A stretch of DNA of 34,416 nucleotides from Anaerolineae bacterium (GTDB taxonomy: Bacteria; Chloroflexota; Anaerolineae; JAFGEY01): contig JAFGIE010000011.1 of NCBI GenBank assembly GCA_016929775.1, forward strand, positions 1 to 34,416. Direction: 5' to 3'. The position numbers and the translations under genes were made by a program. Under the pieces are notes generated by a model that had not been told where the DNA came from, did no database searches, and worked only from the letters and a program-made list of their open reading frames with translations. Of the stretch, positions 8,375 to 16,530 are shown in pieces; the first letter of the stretch is position 1; each line of letters begins with the position of its first letter.

Positions 8375-9328
8375 CTACACCTCGCCGTCACACGCGTCGT
8401 TGTCGTATTCTTGGACCCATCCGTTCTCCAGCCCCGAAGACAAGAGAGCCGCGACGGCGTCTTCGTACTCGGCTTCCGTGATCTTGCAGCCCAACACCGC
8501 GTCACCTACGCACTCGTAGGCTGGAAAGTACTGCGCCATCAGGCTGACGTGCACGTCCTGCGATAGCGCGCCTGCGATCCAACCCATCACTTCTGCCGTG
8601 CCTGCCAGCTGCGCCGGCAACACCAAGTGGCGCACGATCATCCCACGACGGGCGATCCCGTCGCCGTCAAGCGACAGCTTTGGCCCGACCTGGCGCAGCA
8701 TCTCGGTGAGCGCCGCCCGGTTGTGGGACACATAGCCCGGGAAACCTGATAGCCTGAGGGCAACCTCGTCATCGTCGTACTTGGCGTCGGGAAGCCAGAT
8801 ATCGACCACGTCCTCTAGCAGGCGCAGCGTCTCCACCCGCTCGAACCCGCTGCTGTTGTACACGAGCGGCAGCCGCAGTCCGCCCTCGACGGCGATCAGC
8901 AGCGCGCCCAGGATGGCAGGCACATAGTGCGTGGGCGTCACAAAGTTGATGTTGTGCGCCCCTTTCCGCTGCAGCTCCAGCATCATCTCCGCCAACCGCT
9001 CGTTGGACACTGTTCGCCCAACCCCGAGCTGGCTGATCGGGTAGTTCTGGCAGAACCGGCAGCGCCCCGTGCAGCCCGAGAAAAAGACCGTGCCCGACCC
9101 CCGCGACCCGCTGATCGGCGGTTCTTCCCAGGCGTGCAGGTTCCAGCTCGCTACCTTGGGCAGCACACCCGAGCGGCAGCGCCCCAGCTCGCCGGAAAGG
9201 CGATCGACCCCGCACCGGTGGGGGCACAATTCGCAGTGCGCGAGCAGCGCCCACGCCTCCGCTGCTCTGTGCGCGAGCTCGCCGCGCTGATGCAACGCAA
9301 CATAGCTGGGCAGTTGCCCCGGCGTCAC
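8375..9328 (-). CDS. PflX-like radical SAM protein (COG1313)
   Basis: This 317-residue radical S-adenosylmethionine enzyme has the signature CxxxCxxC at C86, C90 and C93 (GCTGRCRFCQN), which binds the reactive 4Fe-4S cluster. An additional N-terminal Cys group, C32, C35, C39 and C51, has the spacing typical of the PflX/COG1313 branch and may hold a second cluster. The rest is a TIM-barrel with the LVYNSSGFERVETLRLLEDVVDIW segment. COG1313 members are usually described as putative pyruvate-formate-lyase-activating proteins; no glycyl radical enzyme gene is seen here, so the target is unknown. The start is GTG at 9328, overlapping the dehydrogenase stop (GTGA), which implies translational coupling. 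A longer upstream frame exists but lies over the dehydrogenase and is rejected. Confidence 0.82.
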   Translation of the reverse strand: MTPGQLPSYVALHQRGELAHRAAEAWALLAHCELCPHRCGVDRLSGELGRCRSGVLPKVASWNLHAWEEPPISGSRGSGTVFFSGCTGRCRFCQNYPISQLGVGRTVSNERLAEMMLELQRKGAHNINFVTPTHYVPAILGALLIAVEGGLRLPLVYNSSGFERVETLRLLEDVVDIWLPDAKYDDDEVALRLSGFPGYVSHNRAALTEMLRQVGPKLSLDGDGIARRGMIVRHLVLPAQLAGTAEVMGWIAGALSQDVHVSLMAQYFPAYECVGDAVLGCKITEAEYEDAVAALLSSGLENGWVQEYDNDACDGEV

Positions 9329-10362
9329 TTGGCGATCTCGATCACGACCTTCATGACCCCGTCTTCGCGGTTCGATACCAGCTCGTAGCCCCGTGCCACC
9401 TGGTCGAGCGGGAAGCGGTGCGTGATCAAGCTGTCCACGTCGATCAGTCCGTCGGCGACCATCGCGATCGCACGTGGGTAGGTGTGCTTCATGCGCCGCA
9501 CGTACTTGATCGTCAGCCCTTTGCGCCGGACACTGTGCGCGGGCAGGACCGCCCGGTCTTCGCGCGGGATCCCGACCATCATCGCCGTGCCGCCTCTCCG
9601 CGCCACCTCTGCCGCTTGCGCGACGGTCTCTTCTGCCCACGCCGTCTCAAATGCCACGTCGACGCCTCGACCGTGGGTCTGGGCCATGACCCACGCCACA
9701 GGATCGCTTTCGTCCGCCTTGAGCACTCCCGTCGCGCCAAAGCGCTTCGCCATAGCCAGGCGCTCCGGCACCAGGTCCGTCACGTACGCCGCCCGTGCGC
9801 CCGAGATGCGCGCCACCTGCAGGATCAACAGGCCGATCGGCCCGCTGCCCAGTATGGCGATCGTGTCCCCTGGACGCAGGTTTGCCAGTCGCACCGCGTG
9901 CAGCGCGATGCCGAGAGGCTCCAACATCGCGCCTCGGTCGTTGTCCACGCGGGCGGGCAGCGGGAAGCAGAGCTCTGCGGGGTGAACTATGTACTCCTGC
10001 AGCGCGCCAGGGGTGGGCGGCGTGCTGCAAAACAGGATCTTCTCGCACAGGTTCGGGTGACCTTCCAAGCAGAACTCGCACTTGCCGCACGAGATCGCCG
10101 GCTCGACAGCCACTCGCGTCCCGACCGCCGGCCCAGCGGCGCCGGGCCCGAGACCTATCACGCGCGCCGAGAACTCGTGCCCGATCACAAAGGGATCCGT
10201 CACCTTGTCATCGCCAATCCCGCCATCCAGGAAATAGTGCACGCCCGACCCACACACGCCGACGGACAGGACCTGGAGCAGGGCCTCGCCGGGTCCAGGC
10301 TCAGGGACGGGGACCTCGTCGACCCGCATGTCCCCGGGACCGTACAGTCTTGCTGCTTTCAT
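9325..10362 (-). CDS. Zinc-dependent alcohol/polyol dehydrogenase (MDR family)
   Basis: This 345-residue medium-chain dehydrogenase oxidises an alcohol or polyol with NAD(P). The catalytic zinc ligands are C37 and H62-E63 (GHEF). The structural zinc site is C92, C95, C98 and C106. The Rossmann fold has GSGPIGLL and then a TDLVPER segment whose Asp suggests NAD preference. The sequence resembles sorbitol/threonine/L-iditol-type dehydrogenases. Oddly, the usual CG(S/T)D motif after the catalytic Cys reads C-G-S-G, so the normally conserved Asp is Gly at residue 40. The start at 10362 follows GGTGGAGGA; a 25-residue upstream extension lacks these signals. It is the first gene of a minus-strand operon and is transcribed from the promoter at 10392-10421. 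Confidence 0.87.
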   Translation of the reverse strand: MKAARLYGPGDMRVDEVPVPEPGPGEALLQVLSVGVCGSGVHYFLDGGIGDDKVTDPFVIGHEFSARVIGLGPGAAGPAVGTRVAVEPAISCGKCEFCLEGHPNLCEKILFCSTPPTPGALQEYIVHPAELCFPLPARVDNDRGAMLEPLGIALHAVRLANLRPGDTIAILGSGPIGLLILQVARISGARAAYVTDLVPERLAMAKRFGATGVLKADESDPVAWVMAQTHGRGVDVAFETAWAEETVAQAAEVARRGGTAMMVGIPREDRAVLPAHSVRRKGLTIKYVRRMKHTYPRAIAMVADGLIDVDSLITHRFPLDQVARGYELVSNREDGVMKVVIEIAK

Positions 10363-10391
10363 AGACCATCCTCCACCTGTTTGATGCGCAC

Positions 10392-10421
10392 AGTATAGCA
10401 CAAAATGGGAGGACGGGGCAA
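10392..10421 (-). promoter_or_regulatory. SigA-type promoter for the alcohol dehydrogenase operon
   Basis: On the minus strand a -35 box TTGCCC (10421-10416) is followed by an 18-nt spacer and a -10 box TATACT (10397-10392). The transcript would start near 10385, about 23 nt before the start codon. Its -35 box lies only 3 nt from that of the divergent tlyA promoter. Confidence 0.5.
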
Positions 10422-10424
10422 AAG

Positions 10425-10453
10425 TTGCTCCCCGCATCCGCTCATGCTATACT
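10425..10453 (+). promoter_or_regulatory. SigA-type promoter for tlyA
   Basis: TTGCTC (10425-10430), a 17-nt spacer and TATACT (10448-10453) would start transcription near 10460, about 70 nt upstream of the tlyA start. It lies back-to-back with the dehydrogenase promoter. Confidence 0.45.
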
Positions 10454-10531
10454 CACGCTCTACTGTGTATGCTCAGGCTCGTTGGAATACAGCCCAAGCC
10501 ACCCAGTCGCTGGGTGGATCGGAAGGTCGAG

Positions 10532-11317
10532 ATGGCCAAACGTGTCCCCCGCGCACGCCTCGACGTGCTCCTCGTAGAGCGCGGTCTGTCCGAGAGCCGC
10601 GCCAAGGCACAGCGCCTGATCATGGCCAATCAGGTCAGCGTGAACGGACAGCTCGTGGACAAGCCTGGGACCCGCGTGCCATCCGATGCCGAGATTGAGC
10701 TCACCGCTAGCCTGCCTTACGTCAGCCGAGGTGGGCTCAAGCTGCAAGCAGCGCTGGATGCCTTTGCGTTGCGCGTCGAGGGGCTGGTTGTCGCGGACGT
10801 CGGCGCCTCGACCGGGGGCTTCACAGACTGCCTGCTCCAACGGGGCGCGCAGCGCGTGTACGCCATCGACGTTGGGTATGGACAGCTTGCATGGTCGCTC
10901 CGCCAGGACGCGCGCGTGCACGTGCTCGAACGCACCAACGCACGGCACCTGAGTGCGCTGCCCGAACCGATCCATCTCGCGACTGTCGATGTCTCCTTCA
11001 TCTCCCTGACGCTGATCCTGCCGCGGGTTCGCGACTGGTTGGTGCCCGACGGGCTGGTCATCCCTCTGATCAAGCCCCAGTTCGAGGCTGGCAGGGAACA
11101 GGTCGGCAAGGGCGGCGTCGTCCGCGAAGCCGGCGTGCACCGGGACGTGCTGCGCCGCGTCCTGCGCTGGGCAGACGAGAACGGGCTCCCAGCACAGGGC
11201 TTGATCCGGTCGCCGATCAGCGGGCCCGCCGGAAACGCCGAGTTCCTTGCCATGCTGCGCAAGACCACGATCCCCAGCCCGCTCTCCCTCGAGCAAGCGA
11301 TCCAGGACGTGCTCTAG
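10532..11317 (+). CDS. tlyA: TlyA-family rRNA (cytidine-2'-O)-methyltransferase
   Basis: This 261-residue protein has an N-terminal S4 RNA-binding domain ([33 protein letters not shown]) followed by an FtsJ-like methyltransferase domain. The S-adenosylmethionine loop is [11 protein letters not shown] (90-100). K70, D153 (DVSF), K181 (IKPQFE) and a following acidic residue fit the K-D-K-E tetrad of this family. TlyA methylates 2'-hydroxyls of cytidines in 16S and/or 23S rRNA and is linked to capreomycin sensitivity in mycobacteria; some homologues have haemolysin-like annotations. A 21-residue upstream extension exists but lacks a good Shine-Dalgarno; GGAAGGTCGAG precedes the ATG at 10532. An imperfect hairpin follows the stop. 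Confidence 0.88.
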   Translation: MAKRVPRARLDVLLVERGLSESRAKAQRLIMANQVSVNGQLVDKPGTRVPSDAEIELTASLPYVSRGGLKLQAALDAFALRVEGLVVADVGASTGGFTDCLLQRGAQRVYAIDVGYGQLAWSLRQDARVHVLERTNARHLSALPEPIHLATVDVSFISLTLILPRVRDWLVPDGLVIPLIKPQFEAGREQVGKGGVVREAGVHRDVLRRVLRWADENGLPAQGLIRSPISGPAGNAEFLAMLRKTTIPSPLSLEQAIQDVL

Positions 11318-11324
11318 CGCCGCA

Positions 11325-11348
11325 GCGCCTCCGGATACGCCGGTGCGC
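11325..11348 (+). terminator. Imperfect hairpin after tlyA
   Basis: GCGC-ct-CCGG pairs with CCGG-t-GCGC around a 5-nt loop and is followed by CTTTGTGT. The stem is short and bulged, so it is a weak terminator candidate, 7 nt past the tlyA stop. Confidence 0.3.
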
Positions 11349-11430
11349 CTTTGTGTCTACCTTTCGCCACACACTGATCCACCATCGCCGCGGGCGGATG
11401 CGCGATCGCTGGATATCGCTGCCAGCACGA

Positions 11431-11459
11431 TTGACAGAAGGCCCATTCGCATGTAGAAT
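11431..11459 (+). promoter_or_regulatory. Near-consensus SigA promoter for the pseudokinase gene
   Basis: TTGACA (11431-11436), a 17-nt spacer and TAGAAT (11454-11459) match the consensus at 11 of 12 positions. The transcript would begin near 11466, about 44 nt before the ATG at 11510. This suggests strong, separate expression of the downstream protein rather than read-through from tlyA. Confidence 0.75.
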
Positions 11460-11509
11460 ACCTCGGCAGCCCGCCGAACGTCCAAGCCCTGCTGGAATGA
11501 GCGACATCT

Positions 11510-14500
11510 ATGCCAACGAAATGCCCCAAGTGTGGCGCCGTCAACAAGTCAGACCGTAGCACCTGCGTGGTATGCGGTGCGGAACTCGAGCTCGCGCTCT
11601 TTGCCGAGATGTTTGGTCCACCCAAGCGTCTCAAGACGCGCTACCTGGTCCAGCGCCCCGCCACTTTGGGCGCCACCGTCTCTATCTATCACGCCATCGA
11701 CGTCCGAAACCGCAATGCCCCCTGCTTGGTGCACCAAGTCGCGCTGACTGCGCTCGCACCCCAAGACCGGGACATGGTCGAACACCGTTTCCTGCAGCGC
11801 GCTGCGCTCTGGCAGGACCGGCAGCATCCCAACCTACTCCGCATCCTCGATGCAGAGGTGAGCAACCACCGCCTCTACGTGATCACGGAGCCGATCGAAG
11901 GGACGCCGCTCAGGGCCATCGCCCGAGACCGGCGGCAGGTCATCCCCGAGCAGACACTCATGCACTGGGCGGGACAGCTCTGCGACCTACTGGCCTACCT
12001 GCACGGGCAAGACCCGCCCCTGATCGTCGGGTGCCTTTCTCCAGCCGCGATCCACGTGGACGAGACAGGGCACGTCAAGCTGATCGAGGTCGGCTTGATC
12101 CGGTACAAGCAGTCAGGGCTGATGGGAACTGCCCGCGGCGTCCGCGGCTACGCCGCGCCCGAGCAGCGTGACGGGCAGCTCCTGCCCCAGTCCGACCTCT
12201 ATGCCCTGGGCATGATCCTCTATCATCTGATCACCCGTGCGGACCCAAAGGAGCGTCCACTTGCGCCGCTCAAGAAATACGCCTCCGGCTTCTCCGAAGG
12301 CGTCCTCGACGCGGTGGCGCGCGCGATGCGCCGCGATCCCGCGAAGCGGTTCCCGTCTGCGTTGGACATGCGCCAGGCGCTCCTAGGCGATGAGCGCTAT
12401 GCGGACATCGATCTGCCGCCCTTCGCGCTAGGCGAGGGGCAGGTGGCGACGAGCCTGCCCCAGCTGCTCCAGCTCTGCGTCGCCCACTGGGATGAAGGCC
12501 TATTGGCCTTGATGACTGGGCGCATTGCCGACTGGCTCACGCGGGCATCGGAATCGCTCCTCGCACAGGGGCGAAACGAAGAGGGAGTGCGCACGCGCGC
12601 CTATGCACAGCGTACCTTGCTCGCCCGCGAGCAGATCGATCACAACACCGCGCGTCCCGGGATCACCGCCAGCGCGCGAAAGATCGCGCATAACGCAGCC
12701 TACGCGTCGTGGCTACGGGATCTGGGGGCGATCGGCGTGCAGCCCGCGTTGCGCGTCCACCCCGCACACTTTGACTTTGGCGTGGTCGGGGCGCGGATCA
12801 AGGCCAAGTCGACGGTCCAGGTACACAACAGCGGACAGGGCTACCTCTCGGGGCGCGTCGAGAGCCAGGTGCCCTGGCTCGTGGTCCCCGACCCCACCTT
12901 TGGCTGCCGCGCTGGCACGGGAACTGAGGTGCCGGTGGAAGCGTTGGGCCGTCTGCTGCCGGCAGGAGATACGGTCTCGCGCCAGGCGCTGCGCGTCATC
13001 AGCGATGGCGGAGACGCATGGATCGAGGCCCGCGCATCCTCGTCCCCTCCCGTGCTGGGCGTGACCAAGCAGGTCATCGACTTTGGCCCGATCACACGCG
13101 GGGCTTCGCGCGTCCAAAGCCTCGTCGTCGTCAACATGGGCGGCGGCAGGCTCAACGGCACTGTGGTCAGCCGCGCGCCCTGGCTCCGCGTGCGTCATCC
13201 ATCCTTCAGCTGTCCAGCCGGAGCGTCGGCCCAGATCGCGGTGGAGATACTGAGCGAAGAGCTGCCCAAGGGAGCTGTCCGCATCCGCAATGCACTTGTC
13301 GTCGACAGCGATAGCGGGCAGGCCCAGGTCGACGTCCAATGGCGTTGGGCGCGCCCGTCGCTCGAGCTCGACACGACGGGCATCGACCTGGGGTCGGTAG
13401 GGCGCGGCGATCGCGTCGAGCGCACCCTGAGTCTGGCGAACAGCGGGACGGCTGACCTGGTTGGCACGTGTACGAGCCAGGTCCCATGGCTGACGGTACA
13501 GCCCGCACGTCTCCGCCTGGCGCCTGGCGCAGCACAGCCGCTCACGATCCTGTGCGACACCTCAAGCCTGCCCGGAGGCTCTACCGTCGAAGCCGCGGCG
13601 ATCCTGATCGAGGCCAATGCGGGCGAGCAGACCATCTCTGCTTCGGTGGACGTCCTGGCGCCGCAACTCGCCATCGAGCCGCGGATCGTGGACCTGGGCA
13701 CCGTGCGAGATGGCGACCGGATCGAGGAAACGCTTGTGGTCGGCAACCATGGCTCGACGCCATGGCAGGGCGAGATCCGCACCCTAGTGCCCTGGCTCAC
13801 CCCAGAGACGAGCGACGTGTACTGCGAGCCGGGTCACTTTATCCCTGTCACTCTGGTCTTGCACACCGAGGAGCTCGCCGCGGGCGGCGCATACGATGTC
13901 GATCGCGCGCTCGAGGTCGTGGGCATGGGCGAGTCGCGCGCGATAGGTGCGCGCGTCGACCTCCTGCGCCCCGAGCTCACCGTGGAGCGCCACAGCCTCG
14001 ACCTGGGCCTGATCGGGCGGACCGAGATCGTCACGATACCCCTGCATATCACCAACAGCGGCACAGGTGAGCTCGAATGGAACGTCGCCGTGCAAGGCAC
14101 CTGGCTCGAGGTCGTGCCGCCTTCCGGCACCTGCGGACCAGGTCAAACCGAGCCCGTGCAGGTCAAGGCCTACGCTCTTGCTGTAGACGGCGAGCAGGGG
14201 CAGGCGTGGCTCACCGTCCACAGCAACGGTGGGCGCGCCGATCTGGCGGCGAGCGTCACGCTCTCCTCACCGCTGCTCGTCGTCGAGCCCATAGCCCTCG
14301 ATCTGCGGAGCGAGAACCATCGCCCTGCCTCGCAGGCCATCCGCGTCTCGAACCGCGGCGTGGGCAAGCTGGAGGGAACGGCAGAGTCGCTGGTCCCCTG
14401 GCTTCGCTGCACCCCTTCCGCGTTCGCGTGCGAAACCGGCGTATCCGTGCAGATCATCGTCGACGCTGTCCTGGAGGGCCTGCGTGAGAGCACGTACAGC

Positions 14501-14842
14501 GCCGCGCCCGCGATACAGATCGAGACCACTGGCGGGAGTGAGACTGTCGAGGCCAACCTGCACATTGTCCTCAAGCCCGAACTGGGCCTCTCGGTGGATG
14601 CCCTCGACATGCGCGACGCCCTCCGCACGTCGTTCGAGCTGGAGAACCTAGGCGAAGGCACCCTGCGGGCTGAGGTCGTCCCGCTAGAGGACTGGATCAC
14701 CGTCAACCGTCGCGACTGGACTGTCAAGGGTGGCAGGCACGCCACCGTGCGCGTGTCATTGGTCGAGGCGCCGCCAGGCGCGCGTGGAGAGATCGAGGTC
14801 CGCACAGTGGACGGTATGGTTCGCCTGCCCGTGCAGACCTGA
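11510..14842 (+). CDS. Zinc ribbon - pseudokinase - seven-repeat beta-sandwich protein
   Basis: This is a 1110-residue protein with three parts. An N-terminal zinc ribbon has C5, C8, C19 and C22. Residues about 44-294 have a protein-kinase fold, recognisable from HPNLL, GYAAPEQ (about 213-219) and a SDLYALGMILYHL segment. The catalytic motifs are lost: the HRDLKP position reads VGCLSP (173-178), DFG reads EVG (193-195), and no Lys is visible at the VAIK position. Residues about 411-1110 form seven related repeats of about 100 residues, each with a Trp at the same place (W456, W558, W660, W762, W865, W964, W1062; spacing 102, 102, 102, 103, 99, 98). The repeats resemble Ig-like/BACON-type beta-sandwiches. 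No signal peptide or membrane helix is seen, so it is probably cytoplasmic. Function unknown; a ligand- or protein-binding scaffold is the simplest guess. No clear Shine-Dalgarno precedes the ATG. Confidence 0.75.
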   Translation: MPTKCPKCGAVNKSDRSTCVVCGAELELALFAEMFGPPKRLKTRYLVQRPATLGATVSIYHAIDVRNRNAPCLVHQVALTALAPQDRDMVEHRFLQRAALWQDRQHPNLLRILDAEVSNHRLYVITEPIEGTPLRAIARDRRQVIPEQTLMHWAGQLCDLLAYLHGQDPPLIVGCLSPAAIHVDETGHVKLIEVGLIRYKQSGLMGTARGVRGYAAPEQRDGQLLPQSDLYALGMILYHLITRADPKERPLAPLKKYASGFSEGVLDAVARAMRRDPAKRFPSALDMRQALLGDERYADIDLPPFALGEGQVATSLPQLLQLCVAHWDEGLLALMTGRIADWLTRASESLLAQGRNEEGVRTRAYAQRTLLAREQIDHNTARPGITASARKIAHNAAYASWLRDLGAIGVQPALRVHPAHFDFGVVGARIKAKSTVQVHNSGQGYLSGRVESQVPWLVVPDPTFGCRAGTGTEVPVEALGRLLPAGDTVSRQALRVISDGGDAWIEARASSSPPVLGVTKQVIDFGPITRGASRVQSLVVVNMGGGRLNGTVVSRAPWLRVRHPSFSCPAGASAQIAVEILSEELPKGAVRIRNALVVDSDSGQAQVDVQWRWARPSLELDTTGIDLGSVGRGDRVERTLSLANSGTADLVGTCTSQVPWLTVQPARLRLAPGAAQPLTILCDTSSLPGGSTVEAAAILIEANAGEQTISASVDVLAPQLAIEPRIVDLGTVRDGDRIEETLVVGNHGSTPWQGEIRTLVPWLTPETSDVYCEPGHFIPVTLVLHTEELAAGGAYDVDRALEVVGMGESRAIGARVDLLRPELTVERHSLDLGLIGRTEIVTIPLHITNSGTGELEWNVAVQGTWLEVVPPSGTCGPGQTEPVQVKAYALAVDGEQGQAWLTVHSNGGRADLAASVTLSSPLLVVEPIALDLRSENHRPASQAIRVSNRGVGKLEGTAESLVPWLRCTPSAFACETGVSVQIIVDAVLEGLRESTYSAAPAIQIETTGGSETVEANLHIVLKPELGLSVDALDMRDALRTSFELENLGEGTLRAEVVPLEDWITVNRRDWTVKGGRHATVRVSLVEAPPGARGEIEVRTVDGMVRLPVQT

Positions 14843-14943
14843 CCGGTCCGTCAGCATCGGAACCGCAAGTACAGGCGTTGCTGCCCGCGCTCCCTTGGGC
14901 GGATTGTACGCCATATCCTGCCCTCACGTCAAGGAGAGACCCT

Positions 14944-15711
14944 ATGCGAACCCCCATCATTGCCGGGAACTGGAAGATGTACAAGACGATCGCCGAGGCT
15001 GTTGCGCTCGTCGATGCCCTCAAGGCCCCACTCGCCGCTATCCACGGTGTGGACAAGGTCGTCTGTCCTGCTGCCGTCTGCCTCTCCGCAGTCCGCGAGG
15101 CGATCGGCGATGCCGAGATCGGCCTCGGCGCCCAGAACATGTACTTTGCCGAGGAGGGCGCCTACACAGGCGAGATCTCGCCAGGAATGCTGGAAGGGCT
15201 GTGCGACTATGTGATCATCGGTCACTCGGAGCGGCGCGCCTACTTTGGCGAGACGGACGAGATGGTGAACAAAAAGATCGTTGCAGCCTTGAGCCACTCC
15301 CTCACCCCGATCGTGTGCGTCGGAGAGACCCTGGCGCTACGCCAGGCGGGCGAGACCAACGATTGGGTCAAAGCACAGGTCGTCGCTGCGCTGGAGGGGC
15401 TCTCCGGCGCGCAGGTCGCCTCCCTGATCATCGCCTACGAGCCCATCTGGGCGATCGGTACAGGCGTCGCCGCGACCAGCCAAGACGCCCAGGACGTGAT
15501 CGGTGGGCTGATCCGCCCGACCATCGCAGCGCTCTACGACAATGAGGTCGCGCAGGCGATCCGCATCCAGTACGGAGGCAGTGTCAAGCCTTCGAACGCG
15601 GCAGAGCTGATGAGCATGCCCGACGTCGACGGTGGGCTGGTCGGGGGCGCGAGCCTTAGCGCCCCGGACTTTGCCGAGATCGTGCGTCTCACCGCCGCCA
15701 GCGTGAGCTAG
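14944..15711 (+). CDS. tpiA: Triosephosphate isomerase
   Basis: This 255-residue TIM-barrel enzyme of glycolysis and gluconeogenesis interconverts dihydroxyacetone phosphate and glyceraldehyde 3-phosphate in the cytoplasm. The catalytic residues are all present: K11 in AGNWKM, H94 in GHSERR and E166 in AYEPIWAIGTG. The phosphate-binding YGGSVKPSNA is also present. An upstream in-frame ATG would add 22 residues not found in the family, whereas AAGGAG lies just before the ATG at 14944. It lies 101 nt after the pseudokinase gene; no clear promoter is visible between them, so it may be read through from upstream. Confidence 0.95.
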   Translation: MRTPIIAGNWKMYKTIAEAVALVDALKAPLAAIHGVDKVVCPAAVCLSAVREAIGDAEIGLGAQNMYFAEEGAYTGEISPGMLEGLCDYVIIGHSERRAYFGETDEMVNKKIVAALSHSLTPIVCVGETLALRQAGETNDWVKAQVVAALEGLSGAQVASLIIAYEPIWAIGTGVAATSQDAQDVIGGLIRPTIAALYDNEVAQAIRIQYGGSVKPSNAAELMSMPDVDGGLVGGASLSAPDFAEIVRLTAASVS

Positions 15712-15788
15712 TCTGGCGCCTACACACCGGACCCAAACCGACTGCCTGCGCTCCGTCAGGGTGGAAGGAGGGAGACATACTCGTCTAC

Positions 15789-16514
15789 ATGCTCGTCCTG
15801 TTCGTGGCGTTGCTTCTACTGACGCGCTGGATCACCAGACACGTGCAGGGCGTGGGCTATCTGCTTCTCAAGGACGGTCAGGTTGCGCTGGTGCTCTATT
15901 TTCTGCTCATCTTGCCCGGCGTCCTCCTGCACGAAGCCAGCCACGCCCTGATGGCCCTGCTGCTGCGCGTCAGGGTGCGCAAGCTGTCGCTCGGGCTCCG
16001 GCGCAAGGACGGTGGGCAGCAGGTCGCCCTTGGTTCCGTTGACATCGCCCAAACCGACCCGCTGCGCGCGAGCCTGATTGGCCTGGCGCCCCTGATCGCG
16101 GGCCTCGCGGCTATCCTGGCGATCGGGGGTCAGGTGCTGAATCTCCAGGGCTTGCCAACGCCGGGGACCCAGGGCTTTCTGAGCACGCTCCTGCAGGCAT
16201 ACGACGCGCCAGACGTCTGGCTGTGGGCGTATCTTGTGTTCGCCATCGGCAACGCGATGCTACCCAGTGCTGCGGACCGGCAGTCGTGGGGCACGGCGAT
16301 CGCCTTTGTCGTCGTGATCGGCGCGGCGCTCTACTTCTCTGGCCTGCTCGAGTTCGTCTCGCTGCCGGTCGCTCGCTGGGCCCAGATCGCGACCGCGCGC
16401 CTCACGGTTGCGTTTGGCATCACCGTACTTGTCGATCTGGCCTTCGCCGTCACGCTCTTTGCCCTCGAGAACGGGCTGGCGCTTCTCGGCCTGGGCCGTG
16501 TACAGTACCGCTAA
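15789..16514 (+). CDS. M50-like membrane metallopeptidase homologue
   Basis: This 241-residue multi-pass membrane protein has an HEASH zinc-peptidase motif (H48, E49, H52) inside a hydrophobic stretch, as in site-2-type M50 peptidases. The expected second motif, NxxPxxxxDG, is seen only loosely as NAMLPSAADRQ (N155, P159, D163), without the following Gly, so activity is uncertain. About five membrane segments are likely. The ATG at 15789 has a strong AAGGAGG 17 nt upstream, which is too far. That Shine-Dalgarno would fit an in-frame ATA codon at 15777 (5 nt spacing), so a noncanonical start is possible (see findings). It lies 77 nt after tpiA and 16 nt before the next gene. Confidence 0.6.
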   Translation: MLVLFVALLLLTRWITRHVQGVGYLLLKDGQVALVLYFLLILPGVLLHEASHALMALLLRVRVRKLSLGLRRKDGGQQVALGSVDIAQTDPLRASLIGLAPLIAGLAAILAIGGQVLNLQGLPTPGTQGFLSTLLQAYDAPDVWLWAYLVFAIGNAMLPSAADRQSWGTAIAFVVVIGAALYFSGLLEFVSLPVARWAQIATARLTVAFGITVLVDLAFAVTLFALENGLALLGLGRVQYR

Positions 16515-16530
16515 TCCACTGGAGGGAGAA

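Noticed and set aside
9329..9640. N-terminal extension of the PflX-like frame over the dehydrogenase
   Set aside because: The extension reads as low-complexity Arg/Gly and overlaps the dehydrogenase C-terminus; the GTG at 9328 overlapping its stop is a better start.
14843..14943. Possible promoter before tpiA
   Set aside because: TTGGGC, TTGCTG and TATCCT occur but none pair at 16-18 nt spacing, so no promoter is called.
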